A DNA stretch of 64,000 nt from Paenibacillus sp. RC67. Lineage in GTDB: Bacteria; Bacillota; Bacilli; Paenibacillales; NBRC-103111. The position numbers were made by a program, and so were the translations under genes. Positions 18,193 to 28,473 of the stretch are shown here, piece by piece. The notes beneath the pieces were generated by a model that had not been told where the DNA came from, ran no database searches, and was given only the letters and a program-made list of their open reading frames with translations. The stretch is from positions 3,929,501 to 3,993,500 of the forward strand of contig NZ_CP125098.1 of the NCBI RefSeq assembly GCF_030020805.1, in the 5' to 3' direction. How positions within the stretch are numbered: position 1 is the stretch's first letter; each line of letters begins with the position of its first letter.

Positions 18193-20268
18193 TTATTTGG
18201 GTGCGTATCTACTAATCTGCTCTAGCCAATAGTTCATTCCATCAACGGGTTTATAATAGGTTGAGACTCCTCCGTACTGATTAATGATCCCAAATTCATT
18301 TGTAGCAGTATCGTACCTGAAGTATGTTCCTTCATTTGATACAAAAGACTGGGTTGTTGATGTAGGGGTTTTTTCTAGAAAGTTTCTTGCATCCTGTAAA
18401 TATTGATCTGCTGAATCGTAGCCGTGCTTACTGACATGTTTCTCTAATGTACTTTTTCCTTTCCCATTTATAAAATCTACTTCTGGGTTTCGTGTTCCAT
18501 TATAAGCCTTCCCAGTATAACGTGTCCCCTCATCGACTTTATCCTTATCCTTATCCTTATCCTTATCCTTATCCTTATTCGGAGTATCATCATCAGACCT
18601 CTTAGTATCGTTAGGGTGATTATCCAGGCTTTTGCTGTCATTCTTCGGAGTTTTCGGATTATCCGGCACGTCCAATTTCGGCTTCCGGGAACCGAGCTTA
18701 TCTAGAAGCTTGCGCACATAGCCGCGCCCTTTCTTCCCCGCCCATTTTAACGCTTTGCCGAATGGGATTCGGCTTAGTGCAATGCCTCCCGCCACGGAAA
18801 GCACATTTTCTGGAGTCAGCAGCTTCCTCGGATCGCGGATGTAACCGGCAATCTCATGTCCGCTTCCGGCAATTCCAGCCGCCGTCATCGCAAAACCAAA
18901 AGCCGGCCAAAATCCTACGAACAGCAGAGATAAAGCAAGGGCCCCGAGCACGATCGCGCCCTGTTCATACCATGCCAGCCGATCCCACCAGTTTTGCAGC
19001 GAATCGAACATGCAGGCGAAACATGCTGTTTCCCCGCCTCCCGTTTGAACCCCAATGTTTGTAAACAGACCGGCAACAAGCAAAATGACCGCGATTCCGG
19101 TCAACGCTTGGCAAAGAGCTTTCACCCGCTTCAGGATAGGTTCTTGCCTGCCTGCCGCTTCCTCGTTACCGTAAAGCAAATGAAATCCTAGTTCCCTGCG
19201 CTCCCTGTAAAAATTGAGCCAATAAATAAATTTCTCCCGGTCCAGACAAAGAGAACGGATCATATTCCACAGCTCCGTGAACGGATTAAGAAGCGGCTCG
19301 TTCGGCAGCGACGGAAGGCGATTTCGTATTTTGTTCAGCGACCAATAATCGGCAACGAGTGATGCGGCTAGCATCAACAAGAATGTCGGCTGGGTTTTAT
19401 AACCACTGCCGGTCCAATCATGAAGACGGAACACCCACCCAGGCAGCTTGTGCTGGCCGTTATAAGCCGCGTGATCCAGGATCGACCAAAGCAAAATGAT
19501 TGCCGGTAACAGAAAAACCCATTTCGTCCATCTTGCCCGCAGCCGATAGGCAATTCCGCACGCAAGTGCGATCATGGCGGTATGTACGGGATGACCAACG
19601 GTCATTAGTGTAGGAAAAATACTTTCCTCGAAACGCCCGGGAAACAGCGAAAAAAAGTCCCAATGGATCGTTTCGCCGCCCAGCATCGTAAAGCTATAAC
19701 CGAACTTTTTTGCAAGAATGCCAGTACTAAGCCACCTTCTGGAAAGCTCCTCCATCAGTTGGAAGCCGACGCCGGTCGCCGCTCCGATGAGCGTATAATC
19801 GCTTAAACTTAAGGCGGAAGCTCTACGCGAGAACAATAGGAATATGCCAAGCGGGAGGAGCTTCCACAATTCCTCGAAAATGGGTGTGATAACAGCCATG
19901 GACCAAGTGTCGGAAGTTTTACCTCCAAAAAGCACATGCAGAGCATTGAGCGTAAGCGTCGTGAACGGTACGACAAGAAAAACGCCTGCGAGTACGAATA
20001 AAACAATCGACTTCCACGGCATGGTCTTGCTTCGGCACAGAAACCAAAACTGCAGCAGTACATAAAACGACCATAAATATTGAACCATCATGGTGCGCGA
20101 TTCTTTAACGAAAAACAAGCTTAAAACAAACAGGATTAGTGACAACCAGGAAAAAATCACATACACCGTTTTTATAAACGGATATTTCTCAATCCATGCT
20201 TGGCAAGTTAGGTAGATGGCCTCATAGAAATCTCGAATTCCGGTTCGAATGGACCCTAGCGTATTCAC
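18193..20268 (-). CDS. PrsW-type membrane protease fused to a C-terminal toxin-like domain
   Basis: A 691-residue protein read from GTG at 20268, eight bases after GGAGG. An upstream ATG at 20346 lacks such a site. About residues 30-310 form a multi-helix membrane region with PrsW glutamic protease motifs: EELWK (132-136), FQLMEE (169-174), HPVH (226-229) and DH (265-266). A second helix cluster (about 380-500) leads to a soluble Pro/Asp/Lys-rich linker with KDKDKDKD (565-577). The last 110 residues (VDFINGKG, EKHVSKHG, GTYFRY, STYYKP) resemble a small BECR-like ribonuclease tip, with His611/His615, Arg651 and Thr670 as candidate active-site residues. A CPCC gene follows. The fusion and toxin role are inferred. 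Confidence 0.75.
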   Translation of the reverse strand: MNTLGSIRTGIRDFYEAIYLTCQAWIEKYPFIKTVYVIFSWLSLILFVLSLFFVKESRTMMVQYLWSFYVLLQFWFLCRSKTMPWKSIVLFVLAGVFLVVPFTTLTLNALHVLFGGKTSDTWSMAVITPIFEELWKLLPLGIFLLFSRRASALSLSDYTLIGAATGVGFQLMEELSRRWLSTGILAKKFGYSFTMLGGETIHWDFFSLFPGRFEESIFPTLMTVGHPVHTAMIALACGIAYRLRARWTKWVFLLPAIILLWSILDHAAYNGQHKLPGWVFRLHDWTGSGYKTQPTFLLMLAASLVADYWSLNKIRNRLPSLPNEPLLNPFTELWNMIRSLCLDREKFIYWLNFYRERRELGFHLLYGNEEAAGRQEPILKRVKALCQALTGIAVILLVAGLFTNIGVQTGGGETACFACMFDSLQNWWDRLAWYEQGAIVLGALALSLLFVGFWPAFGFAMTAAGIAGSGHEIAGYIRDPRKLLTPENVLSVAGGIALSRIPFGKALKWAGKKGRGYVRKLLDKLGSRKPKLDVPDNPKTPKNDSKSLDNHPNDTKRSDDDTPNKDKDKDKDKDKDKVDEGTRYTGKAYNGTRNPEVDFINGKGKSTLEKHVSKHGYDSADQYLQDARNFLEKTPTSTTQSFVSNEGTYFRYDTATNEFGIINQYGGVSTYYKPVDGMNYWLEQISRYAPK
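18541..18576. repeat. Hexanucleotide tandem repeat (ATCCTT)6
   Basis: Six perfect copies of ATCCTT (AAGGAT on the coding strand) encode alternating Lys-Asp in the linker before the toxin-like tip. Because the unit is six bases, copy-number slippage would change linker length without breaking the frame. Confidence 0.95.
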
Positions 20269-20445
20269 TACGGTCGCCTCCTTTAAAAGCCAACCTCGTG
20301 CGTGCGGGACGTCTCCCCTGACGACGGTCCGGCCATGAGTAAACAACTGAATTCATGAAAACCGTGGTCACCGATCGATCGGAACGGAGGTTCATAGAAC
20401 AACACCCGCAACATATAACTAACTTATTTCTAACGGGATACCATT

Positions 20446-20474
20446 ATTATAGTTATTCTTATAAAATATGACAA
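20446..20474 (-). promoter_or_regulatory. Sigma-A promoter of the PrsW-toxin gene
   Basis: TTGTCA (20469-20474) and a perfect TATAAT (20446-20451) are separated by exactly 17 bases on the minus strand. The predicted transcript has a leader of about 170 bases before the GTG start at 20268. I see no clear operator in that leader. Confidence 0.75.
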
Positions 20475-20560
20475 AAGGCGCTGGTCTCAAATCTCGATTC
20501 ATAAAAACCCGGGAAACCTGGTTTAAGCTGTCCCATTTTGGTTCATCTGTCATATATACG

Positions 20561-20587
20561 TAAAAACAGGCTGCCATGGCAGCCTGT
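20561..20587 (-). terminator. Rho-independent terminator after tetR
   Basis: A 22-base perfect palindrome (20566-20587, arms beginning ACAGGCTGCC) is followed on the minus strand by five T. It lies 14 bases after the TetR gene stop. Confidence 0.8.
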
Positions 20588-20600
20588 TAGTTTATTTGAA

Positions 20601-21275
20601 CTACTTATTTTGTGTTTGCAAAATCCCTTGCAGGATAACCTCTATTCCCCAACGAAACCTCTCTTGGTCTCCTGAGAACATCTCCTCTTTCAAACCGGCA
20701 AGCATCGGATATCTTAACACATCCAACGATTGGTAAGATGAATAGATTGAATCTAATGTTGTCCCTTTCTGATCGCGACTAGCTTGCTCGAAAGCTACGG
20801 AAGCAGTATAGAAAAGCAATAGATCTACTCCCCACGCGGCAGACGTGGAACGGATTCCACCTGCATGCAAGCGTCCCAGGATATACTCTGTAATGGCTAA
20901 AGAGTGAGGTCCTATTGGTATGGTTGTTAGAGAGAGCTCTGCGATACCCGGCGATTCGTATAGAATCTTTAGGTAAGAGCGTAGCACATCATAAAGATCG
21001 TTTTTCCAAGAATCTTCTTGAGTATCTGATGGCAGCACAACCTCGTTCAGCCCATAGTCAAGCACATAAGCGCTTAGCTCCTTAAGGTTCGTTACATATA
21101 CATAAAGCGATGAGGGGCCTGTATCCAACGCTTTGGCGATCTTGCGCATACTAAGGCCGGACATGCCTTCGTTCTTTAACAATTCGAAGGCCGTCTTCAC
21201 AATAATATCTTTGCTTAGCGGCTCCTTCGCAGGCCGCGAACGACGACTAATGACAGTACGATTTGGATTATTCAT
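20601..21275 (-). CDS. TetR-family transcriptional repressor
   Basis: A 224-residue TetR protein. The helix-turn-helix is at about residues 25-68 (SGLSMRKIAKALDTGPSSLY) and is followed by a helical ligand-binding domain with the C-terminal architecture of TetR_C proteins. It lies 51 bases downstream of the flavin monooxygenase gene on the same strand, so both are probably transcribed from the promoter next to the palindromic operator at 22550-22584. The likely role is a ligand-released repressor of its own operon. Confidence 0.9.
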   Translation of the reverse strand: MNNPNRTVISRRSRPAKEPLSKDIIVKTAFELLKNEGMSGLSMRKIAKALDTGPSSLYVYVTNLKELSAYVLDYGLNEVVLPSDTQEDSWKNDLYDVLRSYLKILYESPGIAELSLTTIPIGPHSLAITEYILGRLHAGGIRSTSAAWGVDLLLFYTASVAFEQASRDQKGTTLDSIYSSYQSLDVLRYPMLAGLKEEMFSGDQERFRWGIEVILQGILQTQNK

Positions 21276-21326
21276 AATTCCCTTATAGCATACTTGTATG
21301 AATTAGTAAATCTTAAGCCGGGAATA

Positions 21327-22496
21327 TTATGGTTGTTCATGATATGAGTTCATTAAAGCCGCCAGCTTAGACGCAGCATCATCAGAGAAGCAAAGCTCTA
21401 GATTATCATACGATTCCTGGGCCGATTCGGACGAATAGTTGTACATTTTCTCCTCGTAAGCCTCAACCGCCTTGTTAATATCGGTATGCTTCACAATGGA
21501 CAACGCGAGCTCCGCGGCATCCAGCATAGCCATGTTCACACCTTCACCAGCAAAAGGAGACATGAGGTGAGCAGCATCGCCAATCAATGTTACCCCTGGT
21601 TTATGAGTCCACTTAAGGCCTGTAGGCAGCATATAGATGCGTCGTGGGAGCATAGGACCATCGGCAGATTGAATATAATTCCGCAGCGTCTCATTCCAAT
21701 CATGAAAATGCTCCAAAAGCTGATCCTTAGCTTGCTCTGGCTGATCGAACGGAATGCCGCAAGTATCTAGCCATTCTTGTTCTACTCGAAACGCCGCATA
21801 GACGCAGATACGACCATCACCATTCAACTGCCCCACTATCCCCTTATGATCGGATAGAGCAAACAGCTTCCCGCGTCTGTTAAACGCAGCAATCTCAGGA
21901 TGCGCAACAGCGACATTATCCAGGTAGAGCTCAACCATACTAAGACCAGAGTAAGCCGGAACAGAATCCGTTAATAGCGGGCGAATACGGGAAAAAGCAC
22001 CATCAGCACCAACGACCAGATCATAGGTTTCTATCTGCCCGTTCTCAAAGTGAAGCTCATACATGCCATTTTCCAATGCGACCGCTTGGTCCAACTTATG
22101 CCCCCAGCGAATACAATTAGGATCTATAGAGTTTAACAACAGCTCACGCAGCGTTCCACGATCGATTTCCGGGCGGCCCCCTCCATCAGGTTCAGCTATC
22201 TCGTCCATATACACTTTACCGGTTTTATCAAGAAGTCGGAAATCTTCTCCTTCATAGCGGGCGAGTGCTTTGAATTGTTCTAATAAGCCTGCCTCACTTA
22301 ATGCCCATTGACCGGAATCGTGATGGATGTCTAATGAACCACCTTGCTGACGAGCGGAGGGGGATGCCTCACGTTCATAGATGACGGTCTTTATACCATG
22401 CTGCTGAAGAATTCTTGCCAATGTCAGCCCGCCTGGCCCTGCACCTACGATTGCAATTCGTTGCTGTTCCTTTGATTTTATAGTTTCATTTGTCAT
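21327..22496 (-). CDS. FAD-dependent monooxygenase, Tet(X)-like
   Basis: A protein of about 389 residues in the class A flavin monooxygenase group. Motifs are IVGAGPGGLTLARIL (FAD ADP-binding), VVGADGAFSRIR (DG motif) and LIGDAAHLMSPFAGEGVNMAM (GD motif). GGSLDIHHDSGQWAL and EIDRGTLRELLLNS closely follow the Tet(X) pattern, and the length equals Tet(X) (388). I start at the ATG at 22496, nine bases after AGAGGTG. Tet(X) enzymes hydroxylate tetracyclines, but related environmental enzymes attack other aromatics, so a resistance role is only possible. Co-transcribed with a TetR gene. Confidence 0.85.
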   Translation of the reverse strand: MTNETIKSKEQQRIAIVGAGPGGLTLARILQQHGIKTVIYEREASPSARQQGGSLDIHHDSGQWALSEAGLLEQFKALARYEGEDFRLLDKTGKVYMDEIAEPDGGGRPEIDRGTLRELLLNSIDPNCIRWGHKLDQAVALENGMYELHFENGQIETYDLVVGADGAFSRIRPLLTDSVPAYSGLSMVELYLDNVAVAHPEIAAFNRRGKLFALSDHKGIVGQLNGDGRICVYAAFRVEQEWLDTCGIPFDQPEQAKDQLLEHFHDWNETLRNYIQSADGPMLPRRIYMLPTGLKWTHKPGVTLIGDAAHLMSPFAGEGVNMAMLDAAELALSIVKHTDINKAVEAYEEKMYNYSSESAQESYDNLELCFSDDAASKLAALMNSYHEQP

Positions 22497-22549
22497 GATT
22501 ATCAACACCTCTGAATTTAGATTATAAATGCCTTGATCTAGTTATATCA

Positions 22550-22584
22550 TAACGAACACTGTTCGTAAAGAACTGTGTTCGTTA
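22550..22584. promoter_or_regulatory. Palindromic operator upstream of the monooxygenase-tetR operon
   Basis: ACGAACACTGTTCGT (22552-22566) is a perfect 15-base palindrome around a central base. A wider dyad, TAACGAACAC (22550-22559) with GTGTTCGTTA (22575-22584), adds a second half-site. The arrangement is typical of TetR operators and lies about 55 bases upstream of the monooxygenase start. Confidence 0.75.
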
Positions 22585-22660
22585 TTGGTAAAAAATTATC
22601 ATGGTTCTCTTGTCCCAGATATTGTCCTACTCGACAAAGAACCAATGTACTTTAGTTAAT

Positions 22661-22698
22661 AAAAAAAGGCTTGAATCCTCCGGGAAGAATTCAAGCCT
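22661..22698 (-). terminator. Rho-independent terminator of the deo operon
   Basis: On the minus strand AGGCTTGAAT pairs with ATTCAAGCCT across a short loop and is followed by seven T. It lies 10 bases after the pdp stop. Confidence 0.85.
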
Positions 22699-22707
22699 TA
22701 TGTTTTA

Positions 22708-24009
22708 TTATTCCGTTACAATGCCATGTACCAGTAATGGAGCCTCGGCATGATCTGCGATACGGATATTGGTATAGATCATATCAATGACATCCTGCAC
22801 TTCTTGTCGATTAGCATGAATGGTCACTAGAGACTCGCCGGCTTTAACCGTGTCACCGATTTTCTTATTCAACATCAGACCTACGGCGAGGTCGATTTCC
22901 GACTCCTTCGTCGCCCGGCCAGCCCCAAGCAGCATAGCGGCGGTGCCTATTTCATCCGCAATGATCTCAGCGACAACTCCATCTTCCTTTGCCAGCACTT
23001 CGATCTGATAAGCGGCCTGCGGGAGTTTCTCCGGATGATCTACTACGGATGGATCTCCACCCTGGTTCTCAATAAACGATTTGAATTTCTCCAACGCTTT
23101 GCCGTTGCGGATAACTTCTCTGAGCATCTCTTCCGCTTCTTCAAGCGACGAGGCTTTGTTAGCCAAGAATACCATTTGACGTCCAAGGGCAAGGCAGAGC
23201 TCCTCCAAGTCCTTCGGCCCATTACCCTGTAATGTATCGATGGCCTCCTTCACTTCCAGTGCATTCCCTATAGCGTATCCAAGGGGTTGGCTCATATCGG
23301 AGATGACAGCCATCGTTTTGCGGCCAACATTATTGCCGATGCGCACCATGGCTTGTGCAAGCTCCTTCGCATCTTCGGCAGTCTTCATGAAGGCGCCTGC
23401 CCCCGTCTTCACATCCAACACGATAGCGTCGGAACCCGCAGCAATCTTTTTACTCATAATAGAGCTTGCAATAAGTGGAATGGAGTCAACAGTAGCCGTT
23501 ACATCGCGCAGAGCGTATAGCTTCTTATCTGCCGGTGTCAAATTCCCCGTTTGGCCGATAACCGCAATTTTATGTCGGTTCACCAAATCTACGAATTGTT
23601 CCTTGCTGATCTCCACATGGAAGCCTTCGATAGCTTCCAGTTTATCGATCGTTCCTCCGGTATGTCCAAGTCCACGGCCTGACATTTTGGCTACTGGAAT
23701 ATCCAGCGCAGCTACGAGCGGTGCCAAGACCAATGTAGTCGTATCACCAACGCCACCAGTAGAATGTTTGTCCACCTTCACACCTTCAATCGCTGACAAA
23801 TCAATTGTTTCCCCGGAATTGACAATGGCCATGGTCAAGTCTGCCCGTTCCCGCTCCGTCATGTCCTTGAAGAATATCGCCATGGCTAACGCGCTTACCT
23901 GATAATCAGGAATTTCGTTCTTCGTATAGCCTTCTATAATGAAATTGATTTCTTCGGTTGTTAGTTCTTTCCCATCGCGTTTCTTCTCAATTAGATCCAC
24001 CATTCTCAT
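22708..24009 (-). CDS. pdp: Pyrimidine-nucleoside phosphorylase
   Basis: A 433-residue enzyme that phosphorolyses uridine, thymidine and deoxyuridine to base plus (deoxy)ribose-1-phosphate. The start [13 protein letters not shown] and the phosphate-binding [11 protein letters not shown] (about residues 81-91) with [17 protein letters not shown] are diagnostic. Length matches Bacillus Pdp (433). It is the last gene of the deoC-cdd-nupC-deoB-deoD-pdp operon, 55 bases after deoD. GGAGGAGAG lies upstream of the ATG. Confidence 0.95.
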   Translation of the reverse strand: MRMVDLIEKKRDGKELTTEEINFIIEGYTKNEIPDYQVSALAMAIFFKDMTERERADLTMAIVNSGETIDLSAIEGVKVDKHSTGGVGDTTTLVLAPLVAALDIPVAKMSGRGLGHTGGTIDKLEAIEGFHVEISKEQFVDLVNRHKIAVIGQTGNLTPADKKLYALRDVTATVDSIPLIASSIMSKKIAAGSDAIVLDVKTGAGAFMKTAEDAKELAQAMVRIGNNVGRKTMAVISDMSQPLGYAIGNALEVKEAIDTLQGNGPKDLEELCLALGRQMVFLANKASSLEEAEEMLREVIRNGKALEKFKSFIENQGGDPSVVDHPEKLPQAAYQIEVLAKEDGVVAEIIADEIGTAAMLLGAGRATKESEIDLAVGLMLNKKIGDTVKAGESLVTIHANRQEVQDVIDMIYTNIRIADHAEAPLLVHGIVTE

Positions 24010-24064
24010 CGTTTTGTCTCTCCTCCGCTAGTATAATTGAACAGATCTAAGTATTCGTTACTTC

Positions 24065-24772
24065 TTAAAGTGAAATAGCTGTGTCTAACGCTACTTCCAT
24101 CATCTCATTGAATGTATTCTGACGTTCTTCAGCTGTCGTTTCTTCTCCTGTCAGCAAGTGGTCGCTTACAGTCAAAATCGTCAAAGCATTCACACCGAGC
24201 TTCGCCGCGAGCGTATAGAGCGCAGTCGTTTCCATCTCCACTCCTAGAACTCCGTGATCCATGAGTTTTTGAACGATCGATTTATCGTCACGATAAAATA
24301 CATCAGAACTAAAAATATTACCTACGTGCAGCTTCATTCCCTTAGCTGTTCCACGATCATATGCTGCCTTCAGAAGCGGGAAGCTTGCTATCGGAGAATA
24401 ATCGAAGCCACCGAAGACATGCCGGTTGATGCTCGAATCCGTGCAGGATGCTTGCGCCAAAATGACGTCACGCACTTTTACATGCTCCTGCATTGCGCCG
24501 CAGGTGCCAACGCGAAATAAATTTTTAACGCCGTATTGGCTAATGAGTTCGTTAGCATAAATACTGATCGATGGAATTCCCATCCCCGAGCCTTGTACTG
24601 AAACACGTTTGCCTTGGTAAGTTCCAGTAAAACCAAGCATCCCCCGGACCTGATTGTAGCAAATCACATCTTCCAGATAGGTTTCGGCTATATATTTGGC
24701 CCGCAGCGGATCGCCTGGGAGTAGAATCGTTTCAGCAATCTCGCCTTGCTTAGCCCCAATATGAACGCTCAT
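24065..24772 (-). CDS. deoD: Purine nucleoside phosphorylase, DeoD type
   Basis: A 235-residue hexameric-type purine nucleoside phosphorylase. Motifs include LPGDPLRAK (phosphate site), [22 protein letters not shown] (ribose and base contacts) and TVSDHLLTG with the catalytic Asp. It converts purine (deoxy)nucleosides to base and pentose-1-phosphate, which DeoB isomerises. It lies 19 bases downstream of deoB. Confidence 0.96.
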   Translation of the reverse strand: MSVHIGAKQGEIAETILLPGDPLRAKYIAETYLEDVICYNQVRGMLGFTGTYQGKRVSVQGSGMGIPSISIYANELISQYGVKNLFRVGTCGAMQEHVKVRDVILAQASCTDSSINRHVFGGFDYSPIASFPLLKAAYDRGTAKGMKLHVGNIFSSDVFYRDDKSIVQKLMDHGVLGVEMETTALYTLAAKLGVNALTILTVSDHLLTGEETTAEERQNTFNEMMEVALDTAISL

Positions 24773-24791
24773 TATGGTATCCTCCTAAAAA

Positions 24792-25973
24792 TTATTTCAG
24801 TTCCTTCAAAAAGCTCGTACCATGTTCAGGTAAAGCTACGCCAAAATTCTCTGCCACCGTAGCCCCAATATCCGCAAACGTTTTGCGAAGCGGAAGCTCT
24901 TTACCGCCCTGAGCAAAGCTAGGAGAATATACAAGAAGAGGTACAAACTCTCGGGTATGATCCGTTCCGCGATAAGTCGGATCATTGCCATGATCGGCTG
25001 TAATGATCAAGAGATCTTCATCATTCAGCTTGCTGAAGACTTCCGGCAGCCGGGCATCGAACTCTTCCAGTGCCTGCCCATATCCTTGTGGATCGCGACG
25101 ATGTCCGAATAATGCGTCAAAATCCACGAGGTTTATAAAGCTTAGCCCTGTAAACGATTGATCCAGCAAAGAAATCAGCTTATCCATTCCATCCATGTTG
25201 GAAACCGTACGAATGGATTGGGTTACCCCTTCTCCGTCATAAATGTCAGATATTTTGCCTAATGCGATGACATCGAAGCCGGCATCCTTTAGTGTGTTCA
25301 TTGCCGTAGGACCGAATGGCTTCAAAGCATAATCATGACGGTTAGCCGTACGGGTAAAATGTCCCACTTCTCCTATGAAAGGACGAGCAATGATTCGACC
25401 AAGCATGTACGGATCGTCCAACGTAATCTCACGGCAAAATTCGCAAATCTCATACAGCTCTTTCAATGGAACAACATCTTCATGCGCCGCTATCTGAAGC
25501 ACGGAATCGGCGGAAGTATAAACAATCAGAGAGCCGGTCTTAACATGCTCTTCTCCAAGCTCTTCAATAATTTCCGTACCGCTGGCCGGCTTGTTGCCAA
25601 TCACCTTGTGTCCGGTCTTCTCTTCTATCCTGGCAATTAGCTCAGGAGGGAAACCGTCTGGAAATACCCTGAACGGAGTATCGATGTAGAGACCCATAAT
25701 TTCCCAATGGCCTGTCATCGTATCCTTGCCGCTCGAAGCTTCCTGCATTTTGGTGTAATAAGCTAAAGGCTTCTCAGCTTTAGAAACGCCTTGAATTTCT
25801 TGAATGTTGGACAAGCCCAGCTTGGCCATATTAGGCATATTTAGCCCTCCCCGTTCACGGGCAATATGACCTAACGTATCGACGTCATAATCGTCAAACT
25901 GAGCAGCGTCTGGCGCTTCTCCTATCCCAACCGAATCCATCACGATGAGGTGAACTCTTTTAAACTGAACCAT
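24792..25973 (-). CDS. deoB: Phosphopentomutase
   Basis: A 393-residue alkaline-phosphatase-superfamily mutase converting (deoxy)ribose-1-phosphate to the 5-phosphate. Metal-site segments are [13 protein letters not shown] (about residues 11-23), the phosphorylated Thr region [22 protein letters not shown] and [19 protein letters not shown]. Length matches Bacillus DeoB. It lies between nupC and deoD in the operon. Confidence 0.97.
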   Translation of the reverse strand: MVQFKRVHLIVMDSVGIGEAPDAAQFDDYDVDTLGHIARERGGLNMPNMAKLGLSNIQEIQGVSKAEKPLAYYTKMQEASSGKDTMTGHWEIMGLYIDTPFRVFPDGFPPELIARIEEKTGHKVIGNKPASGTEIIEELGEEHVKTGSLIVYTSADSVLQIAAHEDVVPLKELYEICEFCREITLDDPYMLGRIIARPFIGEVGHFTRTANRHDYALKPFGPTAMNTLKDAGFDVIALGKISDIYDGEGVTQSIRTVSNMDGMDKLISLLDQSFTGLSFINLVDFDALFGHRRDPQGYGQALEEFDARLPEVFSKLNDEDLLIITADHGNDPTYRGTDHTREFVPLLVYSPSFAQGGKELPLRKTFADIGATVAENFGVALPEHGTSFLKELK

Positions 25974-26002
25974 TATAACGGCTCCTTTTACTCTAATTTA
26001 GA

Positions 26003-27181
26003 TTACAGGAACAGTCCTGCAATTGTAGCTGACAACACACTTACCAAAGTGGCACCGTACAACAATTTCAGACCGAAGCGAGCAACCACATTCCCTTGTT
26101 TTTCATGCAATCCTTTAACAGCACCGGAGATAATTCCGATAGATGAGAAATTCGCGAAGGAAACAAGGAATACCGATACGATACCTACTGTCCGTGCGGA
26201 CAACGCGGTATGTTTGCCGAGATCCAGCATGGCTACAAATTCATTGGATACCATCTTGGTAGCCATAATGCTTCCAGCCTCGACGGCTTCTTTCCATGGA
26301 ACTCCCATCATGAAAGCGAATGGTGCAAATACATAACCGAGCATCTCCTGGAATGAAACTCCGAAAATACCCGTAAAAATTCCGTTGATCAGGGCAATAA
26401 TGGCAACAAAGCCGATCAACATCGCCGCAACTGTGATAGCTACCTTGAAACCATCCATAATATACTCGCCGAGCATTTCAAAGAATGACTGCTTTTCCTC
26501 ACCCTGAACCACAAGAATATCTTCATCCTTAGAGATGACATAGGGGTTCAGGATCGAAGCTATAATGAAACCGCCGAACAGATTCAATACGAGTGCGGTC
26601 ACGACATACTTGGGATTAATCATTTGCATGTAGGCACCAACAATAGACATGGATACGGTCGACATTGCGGATGCGCACAACGTATATAACCGCTGTTTCG
26701 GCAGCAAGCCGATTTGCTTTTTAACGGAAATAAATACTTCGGATTGACCCAATATCGCGGAAGCTACGGCGTTATAGGATTCCAGTTTACCCATACCGTT
26801 TACTTTACTCAATACCAGACCAATATATTTAATAATGAAAGGCAAGATTTTGGTGTATTGCAGAACTCCGATAAGAGCGGAGATAAAGACGATCGGCAGC
26901 AGGACAGACAAGAAGAAAGGGGCTTGTCCTTCATTAGCAATACCGCCAAATACAAAGTTAACACCTTCCGCTGCATAAGACAAAAGCTTCTCAAATATTG
27001 ATGCAAACCCGCCGATGAGAAACTCCCCTACACCGGTATTGAGCAAAGCAAATGCGAGCAGCGCTTGTAAAACGACCATAACCAACAGCGGGCGATAACG
27101 AATATTACGTCGATCGTTACTCACTGCATAAGTTAAAACGAAAACGACCAGCACACCTAAAACGGCAACTAAATATCTCAT
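26003..27181 (-). CDS. nupC: Concentrative nucleoside transporter, NupC family
   Basis: A protein of about 392 residues with 8-10 predicted membrane helices, of the CNT family (nucleoside:cation symport). [18 protein letters not shown] and the later EFVAMLDLG region are recognisable substrate- and cation-site segments. I use the ATG at 27181 (MRYLVAV), seven bases after GGAGGA, rather than the upstream in-frame start at 27196. Its position between cdd and deoB supports deoxynucleoside import. Confidence 0.93.
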   Translation of the reverse strand: MRYLVAVLGVLVVFVLTYAVSNDRRNIRYRPLLVMVVLQALLAFALLNTGVGEFLIGGFASIFEKLLSYAAEGVNFVFGGIANEGQAPFFLSVLLPIVFISALIGVLQYTKILPFIIKYIGLVLSKVNGMGKLESYNAVASAILGQSEVFISVKKQIGLLPKQRLYTLCASAMSTVSMSIVGAYMQMINPKYVVTALVLNLFGGFIIASILNPYVISKDEDILVVQGEEKQSFFEMLGEYIMDGFKVAITVAAMLIGFVAIIALINGIFTGIFGVSFQEMLGYVFAPFAFMMGVPWKEAVEAGSIMATKMVSNEFVAMLDLGKHTALSARTVGIVSVFLVSFANFSSIGIISGAVKGLHEKQGNVVARFGLKLLYGATLVSVLSATIAGLFL

Positions 27182-27266
27182 GATGTCATCCTCCAAAGTA
27201 GTGTAAATTAAGTATGCCTATCTTAAGCGCTTACAACACCATCATGAGAAGAAAAATCCTCATGGA

Positions 27267-27674
<408 letters not shown>

Positions 27675-27686
27675 TTAGTATGGAGA

Positions 27687-28352
27687 TTAATAAGAAGCTT
27701 CGGATTGTCCGCCTTCCATAATTTTGACACCAGAGCTTGCTCCAATACGGGTAGCTCCCGCTTCGATCATTTTGTTCATATCTTCCAGGCTGCGAACGCC
27801 TCCGGATGCCTTCACGCCTACATTAGCTCCAACTGTTCTGCGCATTAAGGCAACATCTTCTGGAGTGGCTCCACCTGTTGAGAAGCCTGTCGATGTTTTT
27901 ACGAAGTCTGCTCCGGCTTTAACCGCTAGTTCACAAGCACGTGCTTTTTCTTCATCTGTTAAAAGGCAGGTTTCAATAATCACTTTTACCAGTGCTTTGC
28001 CTGCTGCCGCGTCGACTACCGCTTTAATATCCTGCTCGACGAATTCATTATTCCCATCTTTCAATGCACCTATATTAATGACCATGTCCACTTCCGTCGC
28101 TCCATTAGCAATGGCATCTTTCACTTCGAAAGCCTTTACAGCGGATGTGTTAGCTCCCAGTGGAAACCCGATAACGGTACATACCTTTACTCCAGTTCCG
28201 GATAGCTGTTCGGCCGAGTAAGCAACCCAGGTTGGATTAACGCAAACGGATGCGAATTTATATTTCTTCGCTTCTTCTGTTAATTTCGTAATTTCCGCTT
28301 GGGTTGCATCCGCCCGAAGTAGTGTGTGGTCAATCATTCCAGCTAGATCCAT
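27687..28352 (-). CDS. deoC: Deoxyribose-phosphate aldolase
   Basis: A 221-residue class I aldolase splitting 2-deoxyribose-5-phosphate to glyceraldehyde-3-phosphate and acetaldehyde. [11 protein letters not shown] at the start, [12 protein letters not shown] with the Schiff-base lysine and [14 protein letters not shown] are diagnostic. It is the first gene of the operon, with AGGAGTGA upstream of the ATG and the promoter at 28421-28449. Confidence 0.97.
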   Translation of the reverse strand: MDLAGMIDHTLLRADATQAEITKLTEEAKKYKFASVCVNPTWVAYSAEQLSGTGVKVCTVIGFPLGANTSAVKAFEVKDAIANGATEVDMVINIGALKDGNNEFVEQDIKAVVDAAAGKALVKVIIETCLLTDEEKARACELAVKAGADFVKTSTGFSTGGATPEDVALMRRTVGANVGVKASGGVRSLEDMNKMIEAGATRIGASSGVKIMEGGQSEASY

Positions 28353-28420
28353 GCTGAATCACTCCTTTTATTTTGTGTGTAAAACGTCATTTATTAATTT
28401 ATGTTTAATACTTCATAGGT

Positions 28421-28473
28421 ATCATAGCACGACCTTGAACAAATGTAAAACACAAAATGAAATTATGTTCACG
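28421..28473 (-). promoter_or_regulatory. deo operon promoter with DeoR-operator-like repeats
   Basis: TTTACA (28444-28449) and TATGAT (28421-28426) are spaced by 17 bases on the minus strand. A TTGTTCA half-site lies between them, and TGAACA with TTTCA repeats lies just upstream (to 28473). Bacillus subtilis DeoR is known to bind an upstream palindrome plus a repeat of one half between -35 and -10, the same layout. The promoter call is firmer than the operator call. Confidence 0.6.

Noticed and set aside
18541..18576. Tandem repeat considered as a CRISPR remnant
   Set aside because: The unit is only six bases with no spacers and it encodes Lys-Asp in frame.
23240..23902. Long plus-strand open frame of 220 residues
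   Set aside because: Lies fully antisense to pdp, Ser/Thr/Pro-rich, with no recognisable motif or ribosome binding site.
27724..28221. Plus-strand open frame of 165 residues
   Set aside because: Antisense shadow of deoC with low-complexity composition.
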